A stretch of 64,000 nucleotides of DNA from Narthecium ossifragum (lineage: Eukaryota > Streptophyta > Magnoliopsida > Dioscoreales > Nartheciaceae): positions 22,017,274 to 22,081,273 of the forward strand of contig OY986970.1 in the NCBI GenBank assembly GCA_963920575.1, written 5' to 3'. The notes below the pieces were generated by a model. The model searched no databases, was not told where the DNA came from, and saw nothing but the letters and a program-made list of their open reading frames with translations. The position numbers and the translations under genes are program-made. This document shows, piece after piece, positions 31,519 through 43,580 of the stretch. Each line of letters opens with the position of its first letter. Within the stretch, counting starts at the first letter, position 1.

Positions 31519-31556
31519 TGATTGTTCGCAAAACGGTGTTATTAAAACGCAACAAA
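31519..31556 (-). repeat. Fragment of the 5' LTR of element B
   Basis: Only 38 bp (tgattgttcgcaaaacgg … acaaa) of the LTR next to the primer site remain before a family-Y LTR interrupts it. It resembles the A-family LTR end (tgatcgctcgcaaatgcg). I could not find its continuation in the window. Confidence 0.65.
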
Positions 31557-32695
31557 TGTCACGCCCCTGCACGCAAAATCCACCAATATACAAAATATAA
31601 TTGATTTATAGCGATTGGGGCACGTGAGATCACAATTCATCCAACATATTTCACATGTGTCCAATTATAATTTATACAAGGAAAATAGGAGGTTTGCAAA
31701 ATTCAAATATTTATCAAACCACAAGATCTCAATCACATACAGAGTTCTCCAAATTCTATTAAAAATAAGTTGTTAATAGAAACAACTGCAAGTTCAGGTA
31801 AAGAGTACAAAACCATAGATTTCAACCCTCATCTCTCTACTTAATACAAGAACTAACTCTCAAAACATATAAACATAATTGACGCCTCATATTTATCCCT
31901 CGCCTCCAGAGGGTGTATTAGAATCTATCATACCTGCGCATCCTCTTGCACAAAACCCAAAGATTGAACATGGAAGCCTAGTAGGAGTAACCTGCAAACA
32001 CTCTATGATTCTGGCATACACCGACCTATCCTAACATATTGATCCTATTATGGTCTATTTAGTCTGGGTAAGTCTTACATGCACAGACGCCGCATTTGTC
32101 AGTCAACGCTCGCCAAGACCCCTCTAAACTCTATACCGGTTTCAGTATGCTAGTATAGGGATAACATTCTCAACATGAGTCCTCATGTCAAGTCAAAGTC
32201 CTCGATCGACATACGGGGATCCAGATTCATCTGTCAAGTCATCGGTTCAATTTTTAGTTTAGACTCTAATTAGCCTAGTCATACGACCTGAGCGGACCCA
32301 ATCACAATCCGGGGTAAACAAGATCCCTTGATTCACGGCTCTAAGTCGAATCCCACGCTCCTAGCATGAAAGTACAAGCTAGAGAATAAATAATAAAATA
32401 ATATAAAATCAACAATTCTTAGATATCACATACAATGCAAGGGCATCATCTCATAACATAATATGGCAATATTGCATAACAAGGCTCAACCAGCCCATCA
32501 TGTAATAACATACATGTACATTATGACATTCACACACATTTCAAACAAGGCAAAATCCTAATAGAGGTAACTCCTACCTCGAGAAGCTGGTCGAGGCGTG
32601 CCCTCTAAGTCCAGGGGTCCACGTCACGCTCCGACCCTTGATGGCCTCCGGATCGATTGTTTAAAGCACAAAAGAATCAAAACTAGGGCTAGATA
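31557..32695 (-). mobile_element. Family-Y LTR, partial
   Basis: Starts tgtcacgcccctgcacgc and shares blocks with the Y LTR at 3199: cacgtgagatcacaatt, and gggtaagtcttacatgcac followed by agacgccgc at 32074-32100. The far end lacks a TG/CA border, running directly into a plus-strand X-like LTR start at 32696, so it is truncated or its end was lost in a rearrangement. Confidence 0.65.
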
Positions 32696-35421
32696 TGTGA
32701 GGACCTGATCGCTCACAAACGTCATCGTTAAAACGTTGCAAACTCAATCAAATATTAAATTTATAATCCTTATTCAATCACTAAACTACTAGGTAGAATA
32801 GCGGTGAAGTCGGGAGTCGATCCACAGGGAAAACGTTGGAAACTGAAATCAATTCTCAAAACCCTAAACTAAGGAAAAGAATCAAAGATAGAATAGAGTT
32901 ATATAACTAATAAATAAAAGAGATAAAAAGTTGATCGATTTAAATCAATGGATAAGTGACTTAGGAATTACTCAATCCGCCCTAGTTTCGCCTTCAATCT
33001 TCTCTAGTTATCCTCTTGTTCTCTTCTCTCAACATTATGGATCATATGGCTACAAGCTCACATGAATCCCTAAAATAAGGTTTATATTTCCAACGGCATA
33101 ATCTATCTTTGTTTAGCATAAATCATCTTTGGTCCTACGATTACATTAAATTATTCTACTCCTAATGACCTTAGCATGACTTATCTTCACGTAGCATAGA
33201 CTCTCTCAAAGGTAAACAAAAAATCACATGAAAACCATCCTATGAATCTCTACAATCAATCACAGAAATCATGTAGGACTAAAAGTACGTCAAGAAACTC
33301 TGTTCCCTCAACTCTATTAACAATAAAAAGCAAATTCATAGGATCATGTATTGAGAAGAATACAAGATTCAAATCAAAGAAGATAGAAAACTATGCTAGG
33401 GTTTCATGAATAATCCTAAGTACAATAACTAGCAACTCATCTTTTGGATGAAAGCCATCGGGTTGGAATAGGAAGCTGTCACCATCCACATCCTCTCCTT
33501 CTTCTTCTTTCTCCTCCAAAGATTGACAAAAAGATGAGAAGTTTTGCTGGAATAACCCTTTTATATAATAAAAACCCTTAATCCCGGAATTAGGGTTATG
33601 GCTAAGTTGAGTTGGACCTCTAGTGCAACTCGGAATTTCTAGTTTAATTCTGACTGCCTCTTCTGGTCGCGACTGGGTTCAACCCATCCAGAATTTGAGA
33701 ATGAGTCCAACACGAAAGATGTAGATTTGGAAGTCTTCTGTCCTCTACCGAAGAATTTACAATATTTGGACTTATCTAGAATATCTGGCGAATATTCTCC
33801 CGGGCGTCGACGGACCAGTCTTCCAGCAGCTAAATATCTTCATCGTTTTCAAAACTGCTATCCATCCATCAGGAATCTCTGAAAGTCTCCAACATGAGAG
33901 TTGTACGTCTTGATGTCTACTAGATGTTACCCAAATTTTAGAATATTTTGACATAAGAATAATGTTTGATGAATATTATGCTAACAGTCGACAAAGCAGT
34001 GTATTTCAACATATTGACCGAATTTCTTGCATTTCTTCTCAAAGCATGATTAAACCTGAAATCAACTAACAAGCTATCAAATACAACTACTCTAGGCATA
34101 ACAAAGCTAAGTTAAGGGGTTGAATCATGAACATTTAGTGACTTATCAGGACCTGTACCTCCAACCTGGTCCGACCGCGTTAGGTCGAGGGTCTGGCTCC
34201 GTTGGCCTTGTTTCGCGATCCGGTTGATCACGAGGGCCCCAGGAGAAATTTGGTAAATTATGCCTTGACGGTTGGTTTCACACCCGCGAAGTGCACACAC
34301 GGCCCTATTAATGATGAATGTGCTTGTTAGAACCATAGGCGAGCTTGGGATTAGAACATCCAAGCTCCGACACGAAAGCTTGTGTTTAGGACAGCTGTCA
34401 GCCTAGTAGCGATCGGTCGCTTGACCGATCGGACTCCATGTCAACACCGACGTTGTGCTGGTAGGGACCGAACTGACCTAATCCGATTGATCACTGCTTT
34501 ATGCGATCGATCGGACATGGCTGGTATAAGAGCCCGCCAACTCCTCTGTTTCTTCTCTTTTCCTTCTTCTCTCCGCCGTAGCTAGGGTTTCACGTGGGAT
34601 GTCGTTCCAGCAGCTTGGGAAGATCAGCGGCAAGGGGAGGAACTGATCTAAGCCATCCTAGCACGGATTTATGACGGATTAGCATAGAAAGGTAGGATTC
34701 TTCACTTAAACCTTTGTTTAGGTGTTCTAAGTAATTTGAATGCTTGTTCCTTTGATTCTTTGTGTTAGATGATGCTCCTAGGTGTGTTGAATAACTGATT
34801 GAAGTTTGGAATGAATTGGTTTCGTTTTATACTAGATTTAATCATCATTTTCCTATCTAATTTCTAGATTTTCTGTTTTAATTAAGATAGCTATGTTTGA
34901 GCTTGATTATAGAGTTGTACATGCATGATATAAGTTTCTCTTCAACATAAAACTTGTAGATCTTTGAGTCTTATTTCAATGCCAACTAGATTCATATTTT
35001 TAGGATTTATGTATGATTTTGGGTGAATTACATGTCGGACTGTGCTGAAATTGGGCAGTGAGTTTAATTTGTGAAATTAACTGGAATTTCGATATTCAAT
35101 TGATTTTATTTTTGCATATGTTGATCTTAGTGACGTTTAGGATTTATCTGCAAATTTTGGCTTCAATCCAAGGTATTTTTAAAGTAATTATGAGTTGTTT
35201 ATCAAATCTGATTTGAAACAGAAATTATAGGTTTTCATCTATTTCCTTTTATCCATTTGATTCAATATGTCATTCGGGGTATGTTAATGAGTAGACATAT
35301 CAAGTTTCATGTCAATCTGATTTGAAACCGAAATTATATTGAAAGTTATGATTTTTTGAAGTTAATAGTTCGTTTGCTTTAATTCGATAATTCAAGTTTT
35401 GAATCTTGTTATATATATATA
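32696..35421 (+). mobile_element. X-like LTR, 5' part, split by a solo LTR and cut by a Helitron
   Basis: tgtgaggacc at 32696 is followed after the nested solo LTR (one copy of ggacc is a duplication) by tgtacctccaacctggtccg at 34154, then the family landmarks ggtaaattatgccttgac, ttcacacccgcg and a GATCGATC region (34410-34515). Downstream is a leader resembling that of element C's LTR (aagccatcctagcacgg). The Helitron is inserted in its TA-rich stretch at 35421. No 3' LTR border can be found beyond 40075. Confidence 0.6.
32706..34148 (-). mobile_element. Solo LTR of the A family
   Basis: 1443 bp from tgatcgctcacaaacg to gtgacttatca, flanked by perfect 5-bp duplications ggacc (32701-32705 and 34149-34153). 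It aligns along its whole length with the LTRs of element A but is clearly more diverged, so it is an older or different subfamily. No interior remains. Confidence 0.9.
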
Positions 35422-35429
35422 CTAGTGAA

Positions 35430-35449
35430 TGCCCGTGCCTACGACACGG
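35430..35449 (-). other. Helitron 3' terminal hairpin
   Basis: gcccgtgcctacgacacgga contains a 5-bp stem ccgtg/cacgg with a 7-nt loop, 7-10 bases from the CTAG end, the position expected for the Helitron termination signal. The stem is shorter than typical. Confidence 0.6.
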
Positions 35450-35999
35450 ATATTTAGGATTTTTTTAAAAAAAATTTGACAAAACCTCCTCTATACCGAG
35501 AGCTAAATAAGACAATTTCACAACATTTCTCAAATATAAAAATTAAATCACTATAAAAGGGACGAACATTGTCCCCGGGGCAAACCTTGACCCCACAAAT
35601 CACACAAACAATTCCAAGATTACAACAATCCCCACAAATCACAACTTCAAAGAAAATAAAAAATATAGAGATTCTGATTTCACTTAATACACAAACTTCT
35701 TTTATAACTCTTGTATGCATGTCGAACTTCAAAAGCGAGGGGAATGCAAAATAAACCTCCAAAACAAAATTGATCCATGAGTCGTCAGCATATGCTACCG
35801 GCAATGTCTTCATCACTGGATATCTAATCCATGAGTCGTCAGCATGTCACTGGCAATGTATGCATCGACTCCGGCAACACCCTGCCAAGAGTCCCAATGT
35901 TCTTTCTCAGAAGCTAGACTATCTAATCATTTAAAATATCATACTTCATTAAAGAACACAGACATGCTTGCAAATAATGTTAATTTGAGTAGTTTACTT

Positions 36000-37360
36000 A
36001 ATTGGGTTAAGTATCACAAAATCGAGGGTTTGTCAGCTTGTAAATAATACACCATGTCGAAGTTAGCAAGATAAGTAAAGGAATAACTCACGCATACATC
36101 CGAAGTGTATGTAGTGACAATAATAAGTATTGCAAAGAAAAAAAGAATATAATAAGTATTTCAGGTTTAGCAGATGTAGACAATGATCCTTTTGGACAAT
36201 AATAAGTATTCTTTTCCACTGTAAAAAAAAATCAATGCATATAGCAACTAAAAACATGATGCAAGATCATCCTATGAATTTCTCACGGGAAATTCTTGCA
36301 AATAAATAATTATGATGTTTCTTCGATGGAACTTTAAACAGGTTGAAGAATTTGAAGAATAGAAAGTGACACATGTAAGTGATTGCAAAAGAGAAGGTAC
36401 GGGTATTATATTCTTTCTCAACTAAAGATCTAGTGATCATGAAATCTAAATCACGACGAAATTCCTATGACTATGAAAAAGTTGAACACATAACTTGAAA
36501 TTTTGCTCCATTTTAATAATGAAGACCAACATGTTTTGAACACATAACTGCTCAAAGCAGGCTGCTATAGCCTTACTGCAATCTACAAATGCACAAAATT
36601 CTAACATAAAAGTTCTAAACAATGTGGGTAGACTTAAATGCTATAATCATAAACACCAATAGTTAACCCTCAAACTACAACAATCAATAGTGCACGACAG
36701 AAATTTTAAGCAGGAGGGAAGCAAATCTGCTATCAAGAGCACTAATAAATCATGCAAAGTGAAAATTCAATCAAAGAAACAAAAGCAATCATAAAGAGAA
36801 AATTCAATCGAAAATTCAACAAACATTCAAAAGGGAGAGGAGAGGGAAAGAATATCGGAAGACTGTATTGTAGTGTCGACTATGCAAGGAAAATATGTTC
36901 AAAGAATAGTTAATTAAGAGATCCAAATCCAAATCTGTCCTATGCACAAATTTAGCAGATTCTTTGCAAATTAAGAGTTTCAAAGAATAACCCACTCAAC
37001 TTTTTTTAAAAAGGCAAATAATCTATGGATGTTATAACATGAATCTGCTTAATCTGTGCAAGTTATGAGATTGATGACATGATAACATGAATGCATGTAG
37101 GATTAATGCATTTGTGATACACAATCTCTCTGAAAAGTATGCATAAATCTCCGCAAAATCACAAAACCAACAACCCTGTTAAATCTCCAAAAAGCAAATG
37201 ACCTTAACCTGTTAAAAATTGGGCTCAATTGTAATATACATCTCGTAGAGTTACTGCACTAATATTAGCCCCAGTGTGACTAACATTCGAATGCCAATAA
37301 GTTGTTTTGAGTTATACTTTAGAAGAGCTCTAAGATGAGATCAAACAACTGCGGATCTTC
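36000..37360. other. AT-rich Helitron interior, nothing recognised
   Basis: No open frame above 70 codons and no domain or repeat of note. Some stretches (for example 36840-37130) look intronic, which fits a captured gene intron but proves nothing. Confidence 0.5.
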
Positions 37361-37370
37361 ATCACATTTT

Positions 37371-38260
37371 TCATTCTTTAACAAAAGGGTTGTAATTAAC
37401 TAATAAGAAAATTGAGCAAATGAGTAAATGCCACATACTTATGCAATCTTCATCAGAAACCCTACTGCATGGAGGTTGGAATTCAGTCAAGCACAACATG
37501 ATCATATCCCTACTACATTGGCGTGCAATCATATATGTTAGTGGTGGTTCATCAAGCTCAAAACCAACAAATTTCAGATGGTAATGGTCTATCAGTTGAA
37601 CCTCTAATTTGCACAAAGGCAATAACATTGCTAATTAAGGAGAAATAATAAACTAAATGGCAAGTAATCCAAAGATTTTATGCCTTCTTGTGCTTATGAA
37701 GGAGAACTAATAAACTAAATCGAAGAAATAGGCACAACAAATTGTGAGGGAAAAAAGAGGAGCTCCTAGAACAGGGCACCATCTGTTACTTGTGAGGGAA
37801 TGGTGAGTACACCGGAGATTTGGCGGAAATGTCGCCTTGGCGACGCTCCAGGACTTGGTCAGCGGTGGCGTGTTTGGGAAAGAAGAAGGGTCTTGTGAGG
37901 TGGGGACCGTCTGATGATTGAGGACTGGTGTCCCCAATCGGTCACGCCGTCGTCGCAGGGAGACGGCGGGAGATCTCCCTCTGGCACGGGATCGGCCCTC
38001 GATCAAACATAGCATTGCGAGGCGAAAGAAAGAAAACCATCGATCAGATTCAAAGAACAGACAAAGAAAGCAAATTCTTCATCGCTGGGAATAGTCACCT
38101 GTGCGGTGGGAACTTCGACGCAATCGGTGTTCCTCATGACGGCCTTCTCCTTCGCAGCTTGCACCGGCAACGGCGGCCCCCGCTTTCTAGATTGCCTCCC
38201 TCGCACCGCCGATCTCCATCGCGACGACGCCGAACTCGATCGCCAGAGCAGTGACAGAGC
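37371..38260 (-). pseudogene. Possible captured exons of an unrecognised gene in the Helitron
   Basis: Minus-strand frames at 37628-37371 (FVGFELDEPPLTYMIARQCS) and 38206-38003 (RKRGPPLPVQAAKEKAV, then MRNTDCVEVPTAQ) look coding by composition. The second is followed by gtgactattcc, which could be a 5' splice site after ACAG. I do not recognise the protein. They lie in the same orientation as the Helitron and the PsaF fragment. Confidence 0.35.
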
Positions 38261-38744
38261 AAGACAAACCCGCAGCCACCAACGCCACCGTACCCGCCGC
38301 TGCTACGGTGCCCTCCACCGCCGCCACTCCTAGAGGCTACGACTGTTCATCCCCTCGATGGCGTCCTCATTGGAGAATGGCAACGAACGCGTATCCCCCG
38401 CCCCCGTAGCCACGGTCACAGCCACCACTATGACCACCCCCTCGATGGCGTCGGGCGACAGCGTGGATCTTGTCGACGGCTGGTTGGGCGTCCGTTCGTG
38501 TATCTTCTTACTCCTATCGAGGTAAGGGAAGAGAGAGTTAGAGAGGGGGATGGGAGTACGAAGGTGGGTTGGGGTAGGTGGGTTGGTAGGGATACCTACC
38601 TGGAGGTCTGGGGGAGGATGCGGAAGACAGAGCACCGGCGGCGATGGCAGCCAGATGGAGAGAGGGGAGCTCTGCGGGGTTTGGAAGCTCGGACATCGAT
38701 GATGTTGGCGGTGTGGGTCGAGCTCGACGACGGCGGCGTGGGTG

Positions 38745-38985
38745 GACAGGATCCCCGGCGTAATGAACTCGCCCTAGCGCCGCTGGTCGCCGCTGACGAT
38801 GAGGTGGGGTAGCCCGTCGGACCCGCAGAGGAGCCCAAACTTGCCGTAGTTCTCGAACCGGCGCTTGGTCTTCTCCACGGTGGGCTAGATGGCGAGGGCC
38901 GGGGCCAGGTCGGGGGTGTAGAGCTTCAGGGAGGACTCCAGCTTCTTGAGGGACTGCTTCTCTCGCTTGGCGAAGGCGTGGGGGC
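38745..38985 (-). pseudogene. psaF: Captured fragment of photosystem I subunit III (PsaF)
   Basis: Minus-strand translation reads FAKREKQSLKKLESSLKLY, ALAI, stop, [36 protein letters not shown], stop, GEFITPGIL. This is the conserved lumenal and early membrane part of plant PsaF, the nuclear-encoded chloroplast subunit that docks plastocyanin. About 80 codons are kept; similarity stops abruptly after GIL, before the membrane helix. Two in-frame TAG codons (near 38886 and 38790, the latter where a Trp is expected) make it a pseudogene. Very GC-rich third positions, as in monocot nuclear genes. The reading direction is that of the Helitron. Confidence 0.85.
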
Positions 38986-39059
38986 ATGGCCGATGGATGA
39001 CGGAGCCGGTAGAGGGGGCGACGACGGAGCCAGTAGAGCCGGTAGAGGTGGCAGAGGCG

Positions 39060-39300
39060 GGAGAGGAGGGGGAGGCTGAGGGTGAATGGGGGCGGAGGAG
39101 GCGGCGCAGGCGAGCGTCGGAGAGAGATCGGCGAGAGGGAGAGAAAGATGAGGGTCGGGGAGAGAGATGGGCCAGAGGGAGAGAGAGATGAGGGAGAGGC
39201 GGCTGAAGGGGAGGTGGCAGGGGCGGTGGAGGAGGAGGGGGAGGCCGCCGGGAGAGAGATCGGAGAGAGGGAGAGAGGAGGAGGAAGAGAGGGCCGAGTC
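39060..39300. repeat. GGAGAG/GAGAGA-rich purine tract in the Helitron
   Basis: Degenerate gggagagagatgagggag-type repeats on the plus strand between the two PsaF copies; a second purine-rich stretch lies at 39700-39835. They generate long Arg/Glu or Pro/Ser frames on either strand that are not believable genes. Confidence 0.7.
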
Positions 39301-39378
39301 GGGGGCGTAGAGCTTCAGGTAGAACTCCAGCTTCTTGAGGGACTTCTTCTCTCGCTTGGCGAAGGCGTGCGGGCGAGG
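39295..39378 (-). pseudogene. psaF: Second, shorter PsaF fragment in the Helitron
   Basis: Minus strand FAKREKKSLKKLEFYLKLY, then APDSAL, repeats the first part of the fragment at 38985, after which similarity is lost. The upstream flank is also repeated (gccggtagagggggcgacga occurs at 39005 and 39399). So a segment of about 130 bp including the PsaF start and its upstream flank was duplicated within the element. Confidence 0.75.
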
Positions 39379-39423
39379 CCGATGGAAGACGGAGCCGGTA
39401 GAGGGGGCGACGACGGAGCCGAT

Positions 39424-39545
39424 AGAGGACGCCGCTCGCACCTACTCCGCCGCCGCCCATGACCTCCGCGGCCCCAAGGCCAAGACGAACTTCCCCTCCG
39501 CCAACTCGTCCTCCCCGGCCCATCACCCGCCGCACAACAACTCCA
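39424..39545 (+). pseudogene. Captured fragment of an AP2/ERF transcription factor
   Basis: The plus strand reads EDAARTYSAAAHDLRGPKAK, TNFPS, the C-terminal helix and end of an AP2/ERF DNA-binding domain (family consensus has AARAYD-like helix then LRGxKAKTNFP), followed by a Ser/Pro/Asn-rich stretch. The N-terminal beta-sheet part that contacts DNA is missing. It is opposite in direction to PsaF, so the two came from separate genes or separate captures. Confidence 0.8.
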
Positions 39546-40074
39546 CCGCCTTCCCCCCTTTCCCCCATCGCCCCACGACCAGTAGCCTGAGCTCCACCCT
39601 GGCGGTCTTCTCCATGGTGGGCTAGAGGGCGAGGTGGGCGTCGACGCGGGCTGAGGGCGAGGTTGGCGTCGACGCGGCTGAGGACGAGGTCGGCGTGGGG
39701 AGAGGAGAGGGGATGGGTGAGGGGAAAGAGAGGGAGAGGAAGAGGGGACGGGGGAGAGGGGACGAAGAACATGGCGTGCGTGGGGAGGGGGACGGGTAGA
39801 GGGAGAGAGGGGGCGGGGGAGAGGGATGGGACGGACGGATGGGACTTCTCTCTCTCACACAGCTGAAGGGTGAGATGATTTTGAGTGGTTGGGTGGGTGA
39901 GATGAGAGGAAGAAAGTTTGGGCGGGAAATTTTAGAGGGAATAAAAATTTGGGTGGGAATTTTAAAGTTGATGATGGAATTTGAATCGTTGGATGTGTTT
40001 GGAGATAGATTTGGACCGCTTTTTATGTTTTATAGTTGAGACATTTCAAAAACCGCTCTTCCTTATATAATAGA

Positions 40075-40922
40075 TATATATCTGTGTGTGTGTGTATGTG
40101 TTGGCCCTGTGTATGGCCCAACCCTATGTGAAGCTTGTGGTTGAACCAAGGAAGCCACGCCCCTTGGGATGTGTATAATAAATGGTTATTGTTGTTAAAT
40201 TGTTTGGCCGGGTTGCATCACCTTTGTAGAATTTTGGTTCACGGCCCGTGCGTGCCGTCGTAAAGCCGAAGTCTAAATTGTTTGTTTAGTCTCGTACAAA
40301 CTTGTAGGCTTTTGCATACCTTTTAGCTACTAATTTAATTCCAATCGTACTTCAAACAATCTAAACTTGTCTCGCAATCTGATTTCTTGCTCATAAATCT
40401 ACCACCCACGACTGAGGAGATGAGCAGCTAATAATGCTTGGTTGAACAACCATTCAATGCAAGAGACAGTTAGAGAGTACTACCTTTGACTCAGTGCTTT
40501 CACGAGCAAAGTGACCCATCATATTACAGTTTTAGCCAATTGTCTTAACTTTATCTTTTGCCAAATCTTATGTCTCAAAACTAAACTAGGTCATATAACA
40601 GTTCAATTATACTCTCTAACAACTTCTCATGATATTTGCGCTAAAACCTCGAAACTCTGCGTAAGGCAGCAACAATAGCAAATTGCTATTCTAAGCTCTA
40701 GCAGCCTCTAAACGGCGCTTAGCTTAATCAGTGCCCATAAATTATGGAAGAATATAAGGTACAAAGTGAACATACTAGTCACATCACAGGACCCGACCTG
40801 TGATAATTAGCTTACGGACTATCGATAACATAACTCTCAAATGCTCTATCATCGAGAGATGTGGCTTCACTCATTCAAGCGCAAATATCGATCCACAGAA
40901 CATAACAAATAAAATGGCCGCT
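40075..40922. other. Unassigned sequence right of the Helitron
   Basis: Begins with the TA/TG repeat tgtgtgtgtgtatgtg at 40083-40100 and continues AT-rich without open frames. It should include the continuation of the LTR that the Helitron entered, but I could not align it to any LTR in the window. Confidence 0.5.
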
Positions 40923-40927
40923 AGTTA

Positions 40928-43575
40928 TGTCACGCCCCGGCCTAGAAAACTCATCCGGACCGGGACGTGAGGGGAAATCTACACTATTTACATCCGATAC
41001 GGCGCGATACAATACAAAGTGAAATAAATTAAACTTAAAGACTTCTAATGGCATAAAAGTAAATCTAACAAATTAGAGATTAATATTACGGAATAAAACT
41101 CAACCAAAAGAGAGAACAACATTTTATAAATTAAATATTAAGTACATGATCTTCAAAAGGTATATAACAAAAGCTGCAAAAATGTACATCTGTCCCTCTG
41201 AGACCTCAGACGCCTCCGGAAGTCAATGCGCCGCCAACACCTGATTCAGCTGGAACCACCGTGGATGTGCTGACGCCTGCACCTACAAATGTAGCCCGGG
41301 TAGGAGTGAGCAACAAAGCTCAGTAGGGTTTTACTCTTCTCTACGTTGCACAGGAAGAAAGGGAAACCACAAAGTCCCATGTTCTATCTTATCTCTAAGG
41401 GAAACTCATGTTACGTCCACCGCTTACCCCAGAGCACGCGCTCTGTGACCTCAACTGTCAAGAGTCGTCCCTCTCAACAACCAAGCGTCCAACACTAAAC
41501 AACAAAGGGGTAGGACCCATGGCAGCATGTAACTTCCCTTAACACGGATACTGAGCATGAGACGAGAACTCTGGGTGACTTCTACACCTCAAACAACCGA
41601 TAGTAGCCAACTAGACCTATTCTCGAGAATACAGAGATTGGGCAAAACAATCGCCCTAGCCCTAGCTACCAAGCCACCGTCCTAGAGCTAGATCCGAGTT
41701 ACCCGAGAGCCTCAGATCAGCGAATACCCTATTTTCCCACGCCCTAACCTTATGCTCTAATGCAAACAAGATGCTTGCAATGCTCCAGCATAGATAAAGA
41801 GATATAAGCATGCAACAGGATGACATCAATTATATAGGGTTGGGCATAGCCCGACGCTAGCCAAAGGGTAAGCATAGCAAGGATCTAAAGCAAAGAAGGT
41901 CTATCTAACAAAGCAATTACAACAAACACCCAACATATCAAATTTTGCCATTACAACGGTGATACAATCCTGACCAACCAACACACAACAACAGATCCTA
42001 TCAATATAATCATTCATTCTACACTACTGCCCCCGGCACACGCCGGCAATCAATTAGGCTATATTAAAAGCAGTAAAGGGCACACCATCGTCCCATTTAT
42101 ACTAAAGATTCATGGGGGTCGTCACTCCCCTGGTTAACCACAAAGCAATAAAGCAACAACAAACTATATCTATATAGGTATGACATGCTTTATCGGGAAA
42201 CTGCTTGAAAATCGGTAGAAATCGATAAACCGATTCGAAATACAACTTACGGCGTAATCCGGAGGTAAACACATCAAAATCCCGATAAAAATAATATAAT
42301 ACTCACTAATTATCATCGGGAAAGCCCCACGAGAATACCGAGTTGAAAGGAAATAAAAAACATCGAATTCAGATCAATGTTAACAATCAACATATAAGAG
42401 ATCGATCTTCTTACCCAAGAAGATCGATCTTCTATACAAGTGTTCTCTGCCTTAAGGAAGAGATCAATCTTCCCTAAGAGAGTCCTCTGTCTGGGAAAAA
42501 AGAGATCAATCTTCATACCATGAATATTGATCTTCCTTAAGTGCTCCCTCTGTCAAAGGAAGAGATCGATTTTCACACAATGGAAGATTGATCTTTCATA
42601 GATGACAGAACACCGACATATGAAAGATCAATCTCCTACCAGGGAAGATCGAACCTCCATATGTCGGCAACCAAGGTGAATAGTGCCTGAAATCTAATTT
42701 CTTGGATTTGATCTATCAAAACGTATCAAAATCAAACCAAATTTGGCTGAGGTTTGCAATTGGATGTGGGGAAACTAATGACACCAAGAAATCCAACTTT
42801 GGATGATCAACTCCTCAAGATTAAATCAACTTACCCGCAAGCCGACGAAAAACTGAATTTGTTGGATTTGATCTATCAAATGGAGATGGAGTCCATTCAA
42901 ACTTTACAAGAAGGTGGGCTTGATGGTTGGGAATTCATTCATGCAATAAAAACCAAACTCAGATCGTGAAAAATCAAATCTGAGTCCAACCCCGTCAAAA
43001 AATCGACAAAAATACGGAATTCGACCGAAAAAATACAAAAACGATTCGATTGAAAGCTTCTAAACATAGCCAAGAACTAGAATAAAGAAAAGAAAAGCAT
43101 TCCAATACACACAACATCCATAAATCACAAGAAAACGATCCTAGGGTTACCGGTTCACCAGAATCGGGTAGAAACATCTACATGTAGCAACAAGCAGACG
43201 ATCTACGAATCCCTCGCCTCTAATCCATGCGGATCCGCGCAAAAAAGCCGCAGCCCAAGCTCCAGTCGGTGGTCAAGGGGAGGGAGAAAAGAAAGGGCTA
43301 TTTATAGATATCAGAACCAATCTCGGCTGTCCAATTCGATCTTTCCCAATCGAGCTCCGATCTTCTGATCGGAAGTACCCCTAAGGTCCTAATCAATCAC
43401 ATACATCAATCCAAGACAATGTGTGCAACGCGGGTGCAAAACCGACCCCCAGGGAGCAATTTTACCAAATTTCCCCTGGGTCAAAAACAGCCATACGATC
43501 ATCCGATCGTACCTGACGTGGAACCAAACCAACAGGAAATAACCCTCGACCAGGTTAGAGGAACTGTTTCTCACA
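40928..43575 (-). mobile_element. Solo LTR, C-like (Tekay-type), with GATC-rich region
   Basis: 2648 bp from tgtcacgccccggcctag to gaactgtttctcaca, flanked by perfect duplications agtta (40923-40927 and 43576-43580). The end on the minus strand (cacgtcccggtccgg … ggccggggcgtgaca) closely matches the end of the 3' LTR of element C, so it is a relative of C. A minus-strand TATA-like sequence (complement of ctatttatag, 43299-43308) and GATCGATC clusters at 42398-42660 are present. No interior remains. Confidence 0.85.
42398..42665. repeat. GATC(G/A)ATC cluster in the C-like LTR
   Basis: Nine or more copies of agatcgatct, agatcaatct and gaagattgatc, again in inverted pairs (gagatcgatcttctta … gaagatcgatcttc). 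On the minus strand this lies downstream of the TATA-like site, as does the second cluster in family X. Confidence 0.8.
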
Positions 43576-43580
43576 AGTTA

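Larger units (their letters stand above)
35422..40074 (-). mobile_element. Non-autonomous Helitron carrying host gene fragments
   Basis: Read on the minus strand the element starts TCTATTATATAAGG (right end, 40074) and ends in CTAG (35425-35422), with host A before and T after on the plus strand (a at 35421, t at 40075), exactly the Helitron insertion rule. Just inside the CTAG end is a short hairpin, ccgtg-cctacga-cacgg at 35432-35448. No terminal inverted repeat or target duplication is seen. The target is a TA repeat. It encodes no Rep/helicase, so it is non-autonomous. It contains pieces of at least two host genes between 38745 and 39540. The flanking TA-repeat makes the exact border slightly uncertain. 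Confidence 0.75.

Noticed and set aside
38885..39772. Minus-strand 295-codon frame and overlapping 171- and 126-codon frames
   Set aside because: They run through purine-rich repeats and only skim the PsaF fragments in the wrong frame for most of their length; low-complexity Pro/Ser/Arg composition.
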